From RPQJ01 sp963732415 (lineage in GTDB: Bacteria > Pseudomonadota > Gammaproteobacteria > Steroidobacterales > Steroidobacteraceae), in the NCBI GenBank assembly GCA_963732415.1, contig CAVSZK010000003.1, positions 1 to 32,812 on the forward strand: a stretch of DNA of 32,812 bases, written 5' to 3'. Under the pieces are notes generated by a model, which had not been told where the DNA came from, made no database searches, and saw only the letters and a list, made by a program, of their open reading frames with translations. Of this stretch, positions 8,015 through 16,736 are shown one piece after another (the stretch's first letter is position 1; the number at the start of each line of letters is the position of its first letter). The translations under genes and the position numbers were made by a program.

Positions 8015-9509
8015 CGGTCACGATTCGCAACGCCATGCCTTCGGGGCGGAGGTACTCGGCTTCCTGTTGCAGGTCCGCGGCCGTCAGCGGATGGTTGCGC
8101 AGTGAACGCAGCCGGAAGCGTATCTGCAGGCCGCGTCCGCGGGGTGAGATCCGGAACGCCGGAAGTCCGTCGTCGGAGCGATTGCGGTGCAGCAGCACAG
8201 CGAGTCGCAGGATCAGCAGCAGCCGAACGGCCAGCCGGTCCCACGGCGGGATCAGTTCGTCGAGCCCGCCGAGCACCAGCTTGCGCCGGTGCGACCGCAC
8301 CAGCCATGCGAGCAGCAGCTGCTCCTCGCGCGAGAATCCTGGCATGTCGGCGTTCTCGAGCAGGTATGCACCGTGCCTGTGATAGCCGCTGTGGGCCACG
8401 TCGAGGCCGATTTCATGCAGGCGGGCTGCCCAGCGCAGCGCCTGTTCGGCCAGGGGATCCTTCAGCTGCCATGCCTTGCCTGCCTGGCGGAGCATTTCCA
8501 CCGCGGTCTTCTCGACGCGCGCGGCCTGGCGAAGATCGACCTGGTAACGCTTCTGCATCGAGCCGACCGTCCGCTCGCGAGCATCGACCGACGTGAAGCG
8601 CCCCATCAGGTCGTAGAGCACGCCCTCGCGCATGGCCCCTTCGGCGACTCGCATCTCGCGGATGCCGAGCCGGGCGAATATCTCCGCCAGCACTGCGAGA
8701 CCTCCCGCGAACACTGCGCGCCGTTCAGTTGAAAGAGACTCCAGCGGGATCGCGCTGGTGCTGCCGGCGCTCACCAGCAGTTCGAGCAGTTCGTCGAGGC
8801 CGGCCCGGGTGATCGTGGTGCACCGCGGGTGGAGTTCGCGTTGCGCGTCGAATATGGCGCGCACGGTCCCGGAACTGCCTGCGACCGAGCTCCAGCCCCT
8901 GGCGCGGAATGCCCGCTGGATCGGTTCCAGTTCCTGCCTCGCAGCCAGGCGCGCCCGCTCGAGGCGCTTGGCCGTGAGCCTGCCATCGGAGAAAAAATCG
9001 TTGCTCATAAGCACGCAACCCATGTTCAGGCTTTCGAGCTGCTGCGGCTCCTTGTTCTGGCCGATGATCAGTTCCGTGCTTCCGCCGCCGATGTCGATGA
9101 CCAGTCGGCGTCCTTCGATGCGTGGCAGGGTGTGCACCACGCCGGAATAGATAAGGCGCGCTTCCTCGCGGCCGGAAATCACCTCGATCGGGTGGCCGAT
9201 TGCCGCGCCTGCGCGCTCGAGGAATGCTTGCTTCTTGCGCGCCCGTCGCAGGGCGCTGGTGCCTACCACGCGCACGCTGTCGGCGCGCATATCGACAAGC
9301 CGGTGCCCGAAGCGCTCCAGGCATGCGATTGCGCGCGCCGCCGTGGCCCGGTCCAGCCGGCCCTCGTCATCCAGGCCGCCGCCGAGCCGCACCATTTCCC
9401 GCAGGCGATCGATGATCACGAGCTGGCCGTTCGAGCGGCGCGCAACCACCATGTGGAAGCTGTTGGATCCGAGGTCTACGGCCGCCAGGACTCGGGGTGC
9501 ACGGGGCAT
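8007..9509 (-). CDS. ppx: Exopolyphosphatase / guanosine pentaphosphatase (PPX/GppA)
   Basis: A 500-residue protein with the actin-like ATPase fold of the PPX/GppA family. The two phosphate-binding loops are clear: DLGSNSFHMVV at residues 12-22 and DIGGGSTELIIG near 140-151. The catalytic Glu lies in SGREEARLIYSG. The C-terminal half is the helical HD-like region (RWAARLHEIGLDVAHSGYHRHGAYLLENAD) that is typical of the long proteobacterial form. It releases phosphate from the ends of polyphosphate and, in GppA-type members, converts pppGpp to ppGpp. Sequence alone does not decide between these. A polyphosphate kinase gene lies 2.5 kb away on the same strand, which favours the polyphosphate role. 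Confidence 0.93.
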   Translation of the reverse strand: MPRAPRVLAAVDLGSNSFHMVVARRSNGQLVIIDRLREMVRLGGGLDDEGRLDRATAARAIACLERFGHRLVDMRADSVRVVGTSALRRARKKQAFLERAGAAIGHPIEVISGREEARLIYSGVVHTLPRIEGRRLVIDIGGGSTELIIGQNKEPQQLESLNMGCVLMSNDFFSDGRLTAKRLERARLAARQELEPIQRAFRARGWSSVAGSSGTVRAIFDAQRELHPRCTTITRAGLDELLELLVSAGSTSAIPLESLSTERRAVFAGGLAVLAEIFARLGIREMRVAEGAMREGVLYDLMGRFTSVDARERTVGSMQKRYQVDLRQAARVEKTAVEMLRQAGKAWQLKDPLAEQALRWAARLHEIGLDVAHSGYHRHGAYLLENADMPGFSREEQLLLAWLVRSHRRKLVLGGLDELIPPWDRLAVRLLLILRLAVLLHRNRSDDGLPAFRISPRGRGLQIRFRLRSLRNHPLTAADLQQEAEYLRPEGMALRIVTAR

Positions 9510-9676
9510 GTCAGCTCACGGCAGGTTTCAGAATTGACCGTGCGGACCATAGCCGTGTCGACGCGTCGAGTAAATCGTGGAATTGCGGGGCGCTGATTCA
9601 ACGCCCGTCGCGCAGTTCACCGTAATGCATGAAAAGTGCAGCGACCTTGCAACATGTGCCGCCCATTCTTTGCGTC

Positions 9677-9691
9677 GCGCCGATCCGGCGC
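9677..9691 (+). promoter_or_regulatory. Hairpin in the probable leader of the 25-codon ORF
   Basis: GCGCCG-ATC-CGGCGC forms a perfect six-base stem and ends five bases before the GGAGG of the small ORF at 9708. It could be a leader hairpin that affects translation or stability. The rest of the region 9510-9707 shows no gene or clear promoter. Confidence 0.25.
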
Positions 9692-9707
9692 ATCGTGGAG
9701 GATTACG

Positions 9708-9785
9708 ATGGAGATCATCGGCATGGTGATGCTCGGTTCCGTGGCCCTGTGGCTGCTGCAGCAGTTCGAACGACGTGACTGGTAG
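9708..9785 (+). CDS. 25-residue single-TM small protein
   Basis: A short ORF, ATG to TAG, with a strong GGAGG ribosome binding site (9697-9701) at good spacing. The peptide begins MEIIGMVMLGSVALW, is hydrophobic to about residue 18, and ends in the charged tail QQFERRDW. It is therefore a plausible one-helix inner-membrane protein with a cytoplasmic C-terminus. It fills part of the 369-bp gap between ppx and the pyruvate kinase-like gene and lies 93 bp upstream of the latter on the same strand. I do not recognise a family. The ribosome binding site and the clean TM-plus-charged-tail design make it better supported than most ORFs of this size. Confidence 0.45.
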   Translation: MEIIGMVMLGSVALWLLQQFERRDW

Positions 9786-9878
9786 CCGGTTCGGCGGGGC
9801 GACCGGCCCGGCGCCTGACATCATCCGGTCATGTGCCGGTGGCAGACTCAATGGGTTTTCCCTGTCGTCTGCATTGCC

Positions 9879-11708
9879 ATGGACCGCCTCATCGAACGCA
9901 CACTGGCTGCAACCCGTGACCTGCGCGAACGCGCGCTCGAATTCGAGGCGGAACACGCCGGAGAAATCGCTGCAGCCGAGCCCCGCTTCCGGGAGAGCGC
10001 GCGAAACCTGCTGCATTACCTGAGCGTGCGGCAGCAGGACATCCGCACGCTGCAGCGGGACCTGCATTCGCTTGGGCTATCTTCGCTAGGCGTGCTCGAA
10101 TCTCACGTTATAGCGAGCCTGAACGCCGTGATCGGCAACCTGGAGAGGCTGGCCGGCAGCGAGACGCGCGAAAGGCCGGCGCCGCTGGTGGACGATCGGA
10201 CCGGTCCGTTGCTGCTGCACGATCACGCGCGGACGCTGCTCGGGCCGACGCGGCGATTCCGTTCGGTCCGGATCATGGTGACGATGCCGTCGGAGGCTGC
10301 GAGCGACGAGCAACTGCTGGTCGACCTGCTGCGCGCCGGCATGGACGTAATGCGCGTCAATTGCGCCCACGACGACCCCGACACGTGGCGGCGCATGGTG
10401 GCCAACCTGCGCAAGGCTGAGCGCACCGTGGGTCGCAAGTGCAGGATCCAGGCTGATCTTGCCGGTCCCAAGCTTCGCACTGGCTCGATCGGGCCCGCAG
10501 GTCATTTCGTCCGCATCCGGCCACCTCGTGACGCGATGGGCAGGGCGACGGGCCCCGCCATCGCCTGGCTGACTCCCGCCGAGGCGGCCGAAGCCGCGCC
10601 GACCGGCTGCAAGGCCCTGCCGGTCCCGGGTGCACTGCTAGCGCAGGTGATGCCGGGCGACCAGCTGCGCGTCGCGGATCTGCGTGGCAAAGAGCGAGTG
10701 CTGACCGCCGTCGAACGGCGCGGCGCATCGTGGCGCGCCGAGTCCGCGAAGACGCTCTATGCCTCGCAGGATGCGCAGTGTGCGCTGCTGCGCGATGGCG
10801 CGGTGATCGCCGACGGGTTCGTCGGTCAACTTCCCGGGGTCGTCGTCCCGATCGAGCTGCGGGTTGGCGATACCCTGGTGCTGACGCGCGACGACGCTCC
10901 CGGCCAACCCGCCATGGTTGACGGCGGCAGCGGGGCGTCCGGGCCGGCCCGGATTCATTGCACGCTTCCAGCGGCCTTCCAGCGGGTGCAGGCGGGCGAC
11001 CGCGTCTGGCTCGACGACGGCAAGATCGGCGGCACGGTTGTCGGTAACGACGGCGACGAGATCCGCGTCAGCATCGTCCAGGCTTCTCCGTCTGGCGCGA
11101 AGCTGCGCGCGGAGAAGGGCATCAATTTCCCCGACACAGAGCTCGGGCTGACAGCACTCACCGAAAAGGACCTTGCGGACCTGCGCGAAGTGGTGCCCTT
11201 TGCCGACATGATTGCGCTGTCCTTCCTGCGTACGGAGCAGGACGTCGAACTACTCGAGGACCAGTTGCACGCGCTCGGCGCCGGGCACCTTGGCATAGTG
11301 CTCAAGGTCGAGAATGCCGCGGCATTCCGCAACCTTCCGCGCATCCTGCTGGCGAGCCTGAGATCACCGCCGGTCGGAGTGATGGTCGCGAGGGGGGATC
11401 TGGCCGTCGAGATTGGCTTCCAGCGCCTCTCCGAGGTTCAGGAGGAAATCCTATGGTTGTGCGAGGCGGCACACGTCCCGGTGATCTGGGCAACCCAGGT
11501 GCTCGAGGGCCTGGCTAAGGCCGGCGCCCCGACCCGTGCCGAGGTAAGCGATGCGGTCATGAGCAGCCGTGCCGAATGCGTGATGCTGAACAAGGGTCCG
11601 CGGATCGTATCGACGGTCGAGTTCCTGGCCGACATCCTCGGGCGCATGGAGGAACACCACGACAAGCGCATGACCTTGCTGCGGCGCTTGTCGGTCTCCG
11701 AGTTCTAG
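9879..11708 (+). CDS. Atypical pyruvate kinase-like protein
   Basis: A 609-residue protein; an upstream ATG at 9831 is possible. About 120 N-terminal residues form a helical extension unlike classical pyruvate kinase. The TIM barrel then follows with recognisable core motifs: GMDVMRVNCAHDD (classical GMNVARLNFSHG), ADLAGPKLRTG, IVLKVENAAAF with the catalytic Lys and Mg-ligand Glu, MVARGDLAVEIG with the Mg-ligand Asp, and ATQVLEGLAKAGAPTRAEVSDAV. The usual C-terminal allosteric domain is missing, and the protein ends soon after MLNKGPRIV. Residues that bind K+ in classical enzymes appear changed (Ser in NFSHG, Thr in DTKGP). It may transfer phosphate between phosphoenolpyruvate and ADP, or act on a related substrate. 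It lies between ppx and ppk1. Family membership is firm; the activity is uncertain. Confidence 0.82.
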   Translation: MDRLIERTLAATRDLRERALEFEAEHAGEIAAAEPRFRESARNLLHYLSVRQQDIRTLQRDLHSLGLSSLGVLESHVIASLNAVIGNLERLAGSETRERPAPLVDDRTGPLLLHDHARTLLGPTRRFRSVRIMVTMPSEAASDEQLLVDLLRAGMDVMRVNCAHDDPDTWRRMVANLRKAERTVGRKCRIQADLAGPKLRTGSIGPAGHFVRIRPPRDAMGRATGPAIAWLTPAEAAEAAPTGCKALPVPGALLAQVMPGDQLRVADLRGKERVLTAVERRGASWRAESAKTLYASQDAQCALLRDGAVIADGFVGQLPGVVVPIELRVGDTLVLTRDDAPGQPAMVDGGSGASGPARIHCTLPAAFQRVQAGDRVWLDDGKIGGTVVGNDGDEIRVSIVQASPSGAKLRAEKGINFPDTELGLTALTEKDLADLREVVPFADMIALSFLRTEQDVELLEDQLHALGAGHLGIVLKVENAAAFRNLPRILLASLRSPPVGVMVARGDLAVEIGFQRLSEVQEEILWLCEAAHVPVIWATQVLEGLAKAGAPTRAEVSDAVMSSRAECVMLNKGPRIVSTVEFLADILGRMEEHHDKRMTLLRRLSVSEF

Positions 11709-11712
11709 CTGC

Positions 11713-11934
11713 TCATTGAGCGGTATGCTCGCGGCGAAGCAGACGGCTGCGCACGCTGCCTACTGTCAGCACGGTCAGGAAAGTCTTGATCCGGGCGCCG
11801 GATTCGATCCTTGCCATTTCCGTGAGGTAGACTTTCTCGACTTGATCTACCGGCAGGCCCAGGTCACGCGCCAGGTTGTCGACCACCGCTCGATGGGGGC
11901 CGCTGACCTTTTGTTTCCTGTCTGCCGATGCCAT
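11713..11934 (-). CDS. DUF3562 family small protein
   Basis: 73 residues from the ATG at 11934, which has GAGG just upstream. An upstream ATG at 11973 would add 13 residues without a clear ribosome binding site. The core VVDNLARDLGLPVDQVEKVYLTE followed by ARIKTFLTVLTVGSVR matches the pattern of the DUF3562 family of short proteobacterial proteins. These are predicted to be soluble and helical, and their function is unknown. It converges on the pyruvate kinase-like gene with a four-base gap. Confidence 0.72.
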   Translation of the reverse strand: MASADRKQKVSGPHRAVVDNLARDLGLPVDQVEKVYLTEMARIESGARIKTFLTVLTVGSVRSRLLRREHTAQ

Positions 11935-12020
11935 GTCTTGCCTCGCGAGTTCCGTGGTCTGGCGGGACGGCAATCTTATCCCACGGGTCTCCAGTGCAAG
12001 GGTGCGTAGAAATACCTCCC

Positions 12021-14124
12021 TCAGCGATTCAACCGCGATCGCGTGCGTTTCATCAGGGTCACGTGCGTGCCCTCGCGCGCGACGTCGGACGCATCCACGT
12101 CTGGAGCAGGTCTAAGGTAGGTCCCGTCCGACTGCATTTCCCATGCATTGCGCTGGTCCTGCAACTGCACCTGCAACGTTTCCCACAGTCGTTCCCTCAG
12201 CTGGCGCGCGTCTACCGGCGTCACGGCCTCAACGCGTCGCGAGAGGTTGCGGTCCATCCAGTCGGCGGAGCCGATGAAGAACTCGCCATCGAGCGGGTCA
12301 GCCTGTCCGCCTGCAAAGTAAAATACGCGGGCGTGCTCGAGAAAGCGTCCCGACGATCGACCGCACCCGGATGTTCTCCGTCCAGCCCTTGATCCCGGGC
12401 CGCAGGCAGCAGAACCCGCGGATGATCAGGTCGACCGGGACACCGGCCTGCGATGCCTGCGAGAGCGCCTCGCAGACCGGTTGGTCCTCGAGCTGGTTGA
12501 TCTTCGCGACGATGCGCGCCGGCTTGCCCTCCCGCGCATTGGCCGCTTCGCGCTCAATCAGCTCTATGAAGCGCTCGCGCATGTTGATCGGTGCCACCAG
12601 CAGGCGTTCGAAAACCGGCTCGCGTGAATACCCCGTGAGATGGTGAAACAACGTGACCACGTCGCGCGTAATCGCCGGGTCGCAGGTAAACAGGCCGAAA
12701 TCCGTGTACATGCGCGCCGTCTTGACGTGATAGTTGCCGGTGCCGATGTGCGCATAGCTGCGCAGGCCCTCGCCTTCACGGCGCACGACCAATGCGAGCT
12801 TGGTGTGGGTCTTGAGCCCGCGCATGCCGTAGATCACGTGGTCGCCGGCCTTCTGCAACTCGTTGGCCCAGTGCAGGTTGCGTTCCTCGTCGAAGCGGGC
12901 GGTCAACTCGACCAGGCACGCGACCTGCTTGCCATTCTCCGCGGCCTTGATCAGCGAGCGCACAAAGGGCGTGTCGTCGCCGAGCCGGTACACTGTCATC
13001 TTGATCGTGGTCGTGTTGAGGTCGTCCGCGGCATCGCGAATGAAGCGCTCGACCGTCGCGTCGAAACTCTCGTAGGGGTGATGGACCAGGACGTCGCCGG
13101 CGCGGATGGCCGCGAAAAGGTCGGCTTCCGGGTCCTGCCCGAGCGGGACCATCGGTGTCCAGGGCGTGTCGCGCAGCTCCGGCACCGGAAGCGAGGCAAG
13201 CTGGAACAGGGCGGTGTAATCGAGCAGTCCCGGAAGCTCGTAGATGTCACTGTCGCGCAGTTCGAAGCGATCGACGAGGCCAGCGCGGATCTCTGCCTGC
13301 GGGGTACCGCGGAACTCGAGACGCACGACCGGCTGGAACCTGCGCTGGCGCACCTGTTCCTCTATCAGTTCCCGGATGCTGTTGTCGCTGTCCTCCTCGA
13401 TCGCGATGTCAGCGTTGCGCGAGACGCGGAACAGGGTGGCTTCCTCGATGCTCGCGCCCGGGAACAGCTTGTGGGCGTTGCGCAGCACCAGGTCCTGCAG
13501 CGACAGGTAGCACTGCTCGCCGGCCGGCACTTCCGTGCGCAACAGCAGCCACTGCAGGATCGTCGGCGGCACCTTCACGCGCACGCTGATCCGCTCGTCC
13601 GACACCGGATCGCGCAACACGAACCCCCATGAAAGGGAGAGGTTCGACATGAACGGGAACGGATGCGTCGGATCGAGGCTGAGCGGCGTGAGCGCGGGCG
13701 ACACGTGGGTGTCGAAGTAATCGGACGCCTCGCGCCGCTGGGCATCGGTCAGGTCGTCCCATTCGGCGAGCCGGATGCCGTGCGCGGCCAGCAAGGGCCG
13801 AAGCGTCGAGAAGCAGTCGGCCTGCTCGAGCAGCATCGGGAACAGGGCACCGCGCAGCTTCACCATGTGGGCATTGAACGCCTCGACGGATGCCTGGCTG
13901 CCGCTGGCGTAGGCGCGTGTGCGCATGGCGCCGACGCGCTTCATGAAGAATTCGTCGAGATTGGTGGTGAAGATGCCGAGGAATTTCAGGCGCTCGAGCA
14001 GCGGCGTGCGATCGTCCAGCGCCTCGCTGAGCACGCGGCGGTTGAACTCGAGCCAGCTCAGGTCGCGGTCGAGCCAGGCTGCCTTCTGGAATGCCTTCTG
14101 GTCTGTTTGCTCGCCCTTTCCCAT
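12021..14124 (-). CDS. ppk1: Polyphosphate kinase 1, frameshifted near the C-terminus
   Basis: PPK1 builds polyphosphate from ATP. The first frame runs from ATG 14124 to a stop at 12298 (608 residues). It contains the N-terminal domain (AWLDRDLSWLEFNRRVL), the TTIKMTVYR segment, and the autophosphorylated histidine H440 in LKTHTKLAL (E. coli H435). After RVRSIVG the frame goes wrong. Homology continues in the next frame as RFLEHARVFYF..., then SADWMDRNLSRRVEAVTPV, to the stop at 12021. One extra base in the GGG run (plus-strand CCC at 12349-12351) explains the shift. Correcting it gives 700 residues, close to the family norm. The shift removes the second catalytic histidine (FLEH, E. coli H592). 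It is either a sequencing or assembly error or a recent inactivation. Confidence 0.88.
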
Positions 14125-14208
14125 GGTTGTCCCGCCTGTCGCGTACTAACTCTTCATCATCGTACAGCGGCATTGCATGGAGATGACAGCGGAGGTCCCC
14201 GGCCGCGC

Positions 14209-14214
14209 TATGAT
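14209..14214 (+). promoter_or_regulatory. Candidate -10 element for a near-leaderless parA transcript
   Basis: TATGAT lies nine bases before the parA ATG, and no Shine-Dalgarno sequence lies between them. A weak -35-like TGACAG sits 19 bases upstream. If it is used, transcription would begin within a few bases of the ATG, giving a nearly leaderless mRNA. It is a motif match only. Confidence 0.32.
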
Positions 14215-14223
14215 GAGCCGAAA

Positions 14224-14970
14224 ATGCAGATTCTCGCGGTCACGAACATCAAGGGCGGCGTCGGCAAGACCACCACGGCGGTGAACCTCGCCTGGCTCGC
14301 GGCCGCCTCGGGCCGACGGACGATCCTCTGGGACATCGATCCGCAGGGGGCGGCGACCTACATCCTGCGCGGAGAGCCGAACGAGCGTGCCTCCGCCAAA
14401 AAGCTGGTGCAGGGCAGGCGTGAGTTGACCGAGCTGCTCGCCGGGACCGACCACGAAAACCTGCTCCTGCTGCCTGCCGATGTTTCGTACCGGAATTTCG
14501 ACATTCACATGAGCGACCGCAAGCATCCCACGAAGCAGCTGATGATGATGAGCCGCACGTTGCGCGAAGTTTGCGAACTCCTGGTGCTCGACTGCCCGCC
14601 CGGCATGTCCCTGCTGTCGGAGAACGTGCTGCGGGCGGCGGATGCGCTGATCGTGCCGATGTTGCCGGCGCCGCTCTCGCTGCGCATGATTGACCAGTTG
14701 GTCGCGTTCGTGGAGCGCGCCGGCTGGCCGGACCTCCGGATCCTGCCGTTCTTCTCGATGGTGGACCGGCGCCGTTCGCTGCACCGGGACCTCATCGAAG
14801 CAGCGCGGGCGCAGTACCCGGGAATCCTGGAGACGGAGATCCCGTACTGGAGCGAGATCGAGCGCATGACAGTGCGGCGCGCGCCACTGCCTTCGTTCGC
14901 CCCGGGCAGTCCGGCGGCAATGGTGTATGCGGCGCTGTGGCGGGAAACGGCCGGGCGCCTTGCGGGGTAG
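14224..14970 (+). CDS. Orphan ParA/MinD-family ATPase
   Basis: A 248-residue deviant-Walker ATPase. It shows the P-loop KGGVGKTT at residues 10-17, the DIDPQG switch, and the Walker B region LLVLDCPPG near residue 125. These ATPases form ATP-bound dimers on DNA or membrane and position plasmids, chromosome origins or protein assemblies. No ParB gene or parS-like repeat is adjacent, so it is unlikely to be a plasmid partition system. A membrane protein gene begins two bases after its stop, and ppk1 is divergent 99 bp away. The role could therefore be the positioning of some cellular body or envelope complex. A longer open frame upstream is antisense to ppk1; the ATG at 14224 starts directly at the family core (MQILAVTNIKGG). 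Confidence 0.85.
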   Translation: MQILAVTNIKGGVGKTTTAVNLAWLAAASGRRTILWDIDPQGAATYILRGEPNERASAKKLVQGRRELTELLAGTDHENLLLLPADVSYRNFDIHMSDRKHPTKQLMMMSRTLREVCELLVLDCPPGMSLLSENVLRAADALIVPMLPAPLSLRMIDQLVAFVERAGWPDLRILPFFSMVDRRRSLHRDLIEAARAQYPGILETEIPYWSEIERMTVRRAPLPSFAPGSPAAMVYAALWRETAGRLAG

Positions 14971-14972
14971 TG

Positions 14973-15539
14973 ATGCAGACATCCGCGTATCGTCGTGAGG
15001 GTGACACCTGGCTGATCGAGATCCGGTTGCGAGAATTGCGGCAACTGTTCAATCATCTCGATCCGGCGCCTTTTCGCGAGAAGGACCTCGACCCGGCGGC
15101 CGAGGCGTACATCGAGGATGCGGTGCGCGAGATCGGCCCGCGACAGTCGTGCAAGCTGGTCGTGCACCTGCCTGACGCGGAACGCGCCTCCGTGGACGCG
15201 AGGACGCTGCCCGAGGCCCTTGCGCACTATTTCGAGTACCGCGCCTGGCAGTCTAAGCTCGAACTTCGTCGGCTGCTCGCCCGCGGCCTGCTGAGCCTGG
15301 TCATCGGCCTGGCGTTCATGTTCGCCTGCCTGTCATTGGTGAGTTGGCTTACGGCGCGCGGCAGCAACGGTGTGATGACCGAGGGCCTGGTGGTGATCGG
15401 CTGGGTGTCGCTGTGGCGACCCGCAGAGATTTTTCTATACGACTGGTGGCCGATACGACGCCGGCAGAGGCGATTCGAATTCATCGCGCGGATGCCGGTC
15501 GAGATCAGGAGCGAACCGGCACCAGTGGAGTCACGATGA
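14973..15539 (+). CDS. Two-TM membrane protein of unknown function, coupled to parA
   Basis: A 188-residue protein starting two bases after the parA stop; its stop overlaps the start of the acyl-CoA dehydrogenase (ATGA). The first 100 or so residues are soluble and charged (LFNHLDPAPFREKDLDP). Two membrane helices follow at about 110-132 and 140-157. A conserved-looking Trp-rich turn, WRPAEIFLYDWWPIRRR, leads into a basic cytoplasmic C-terminus. I recognise no characterised family. The tight spacing argues that it works with the ParA-like ATPase, perhaps as its membrane anchor; that is inference. Confidence 0.75.
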   Translation: MQTSAYRREGDTWLIEIRLRELRQLFNHLDPAPFREKDLDPAAEAYIEDAVREIGPRQSCKLVVHLPDAERASVDARTLPEALAHYFEYRAWQSKLELRRLLARGLLSLVIGLAFMFACLSLVSWLTARGSNGVMTEGLVVIGWVSLWRPAEIFLYDWWPIRRRQRRFEFIARMPVEIRSEPAPVESR

Positions 15540-16687
15540 CCACATTTGAAGCTGCCGACCTGGCCGTGATCGAGGAAATGGCGAAGCGCTTCGCCCAGGC
15601 GGAAATCGGCCCGCACCTCGAGGCCTGGGAGGAGGCGGGCGAGTTCCCGCGTGATCTTTACCGCAAACTCGCCGACATGGGCTGGCTGGGCCTCGGCTAT
15701 CCCGAAGACCTGGGCGGTACGCCGGCGCCGTGGGCGGCCAGGGTGGCGTTGTCCCGCACGCTGTCGCGCTACACCGGCAGCGGTGGCGTCATGGCTGGTG
15801 CATTCAGCCATTCGATCGGGCTGCCGCCGATCCTGAACCACGGCAGCGACGAACTGAAGCGGCGAGTAATCCCGGACGTGCTAGCCGGCGCGAAGATCTC
15901 GGCGCTCGGTATCACCGAGCCGGGCTGCGGATCCGACGTGTCCGGGCTCCGGACCACGGCCCGGCTCGAGGGCGACCACTACGTGGTGGACGGTGAGAAA
16001 GTGTTCATCACCTCCGGCATGCGTGCCGACTGGATCACCGCTGCCGTTCGCACCGACCGCGACAACAAGGGCGCTGGCGGGATATCGATGCTCGCGATTC
16101 CCGGCGATGCGCCAGGCCTGACGCGCGCGCCGCTGAAGAAGATGGGCTGGCTCTGCTCCGATACCGCGCACCTGCGATTCGACGGAGTTCAGGTGCCCGC
16201 CGAGAACCTGGTCGGCGAGGAGGGCAAGGGCTTCAGGATCATCATGACGAACTTCAATGGCGAACGTCTATCCATGTCGGCGATGGCGCTCGGGATGTGC
16301 GAGTGCTGCTATGACGAGGCGCTGGCCTGGGCGCGCGAACGCAAGACTTTCGGCGCCTCGCTGGTGAGCCACCAGGCGGTCAGGCACAAGCTGGTGGACA
16401 TGCGCATGCGCATCGAGTCGACAAGGGCCTGGCTCGCGAACGTTGCCGATCGTGCCGACGTCGGCCAGGCCGACGCCCAGTGGATCGCCGAGGTGTGCAT
16501 GCTGAAGAACCACGCCACGCAGGCGATGCAGTTCTGCGCCGACCAGGCGGTGCAGATCCTCGGTGGCATGGGCTACATGCGAGGCTCAGCGAGCGAGCGA
16601 ATCTACCGCGAGGTCAAGGTCGCGATGATCGGTGGTGGGACCGAGGAAATCATGAAGGAGCTCGCCTCTCGGCAACTAGGCATCTGA
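15536..16687 (+). CDS. Acyl-CoA dehydrogenase
   Basis: A 383-residue FAD enzyme that introduces the alpha-beta double bond into acyl-CoA. The flavin-binding motif ALGITEPGCGSD lies in the middle region, and the C-terminus has QILGGMGYMRGSASERIYREVK. In medium-chain enzymes the catalytic Glu is in the YEGT motif. Here that site is GGGT (Gly367), and a Glu occurs instead at 243 in NGERL. This is where isovaleryl- and long-chain acyl-CoA dehydrogenases carry their base, so the enzyme probably belongs to that type and is active. The ATG overlaps the preceding stop. Electron acceptor genes are not adjacent. The substrate chain length is unknown. Confidence 0.92.
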   Translation: MTTFEAADLAVIEEMAKRFAQAEIGPHLEAWEEAGEFPRDLYRKLADMGWLGLGYPEDLGGTPAPWAARVALSRTLSRYTGSGGVMAGAFSHSIGLPPILNHGSDELKRRVIPDVLAGAKISALGITEPGCGSDVSGLRTTARLEGDHYVVDGEKVFITSGMRADWITAAVRTDRDNKGAGGISMLAIPGDAPGLTRAPLKKMGWLCSDTAHLRFDGVQVPAENLVGEEGKGFRIIMTNFNGERLSMSAMALGMCECCYDEALAWARERKTFGASLVSHQAVRHKLVDMRMRIESTRAWLANVADRADVGQADAQWIAEVCMLKNHATQAMQFCADQAVQILGGMGYMRGSASERIYREVKVAMIGGGTEEIMKELASRQLGI

Positions 16688-16736
16688 CTGGTGCCTGGGA
16701 CGGCCAGCGATTACCTGGGGCCGGTCAGGATTCCGG

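Noticed and set aside
12640..13632. 330-codon plus-strand frame over ppk1
   Set aside because: Shadow of the PPK1 coding sequence; no recognisable motif or ribosome binding site.
13663..14223. Long N-terminal extension of ParA
   Set aside because: The extra codons are antisense to ppk1 and lack family similarity. The ParA core begins exactly at the ATG at 14224.
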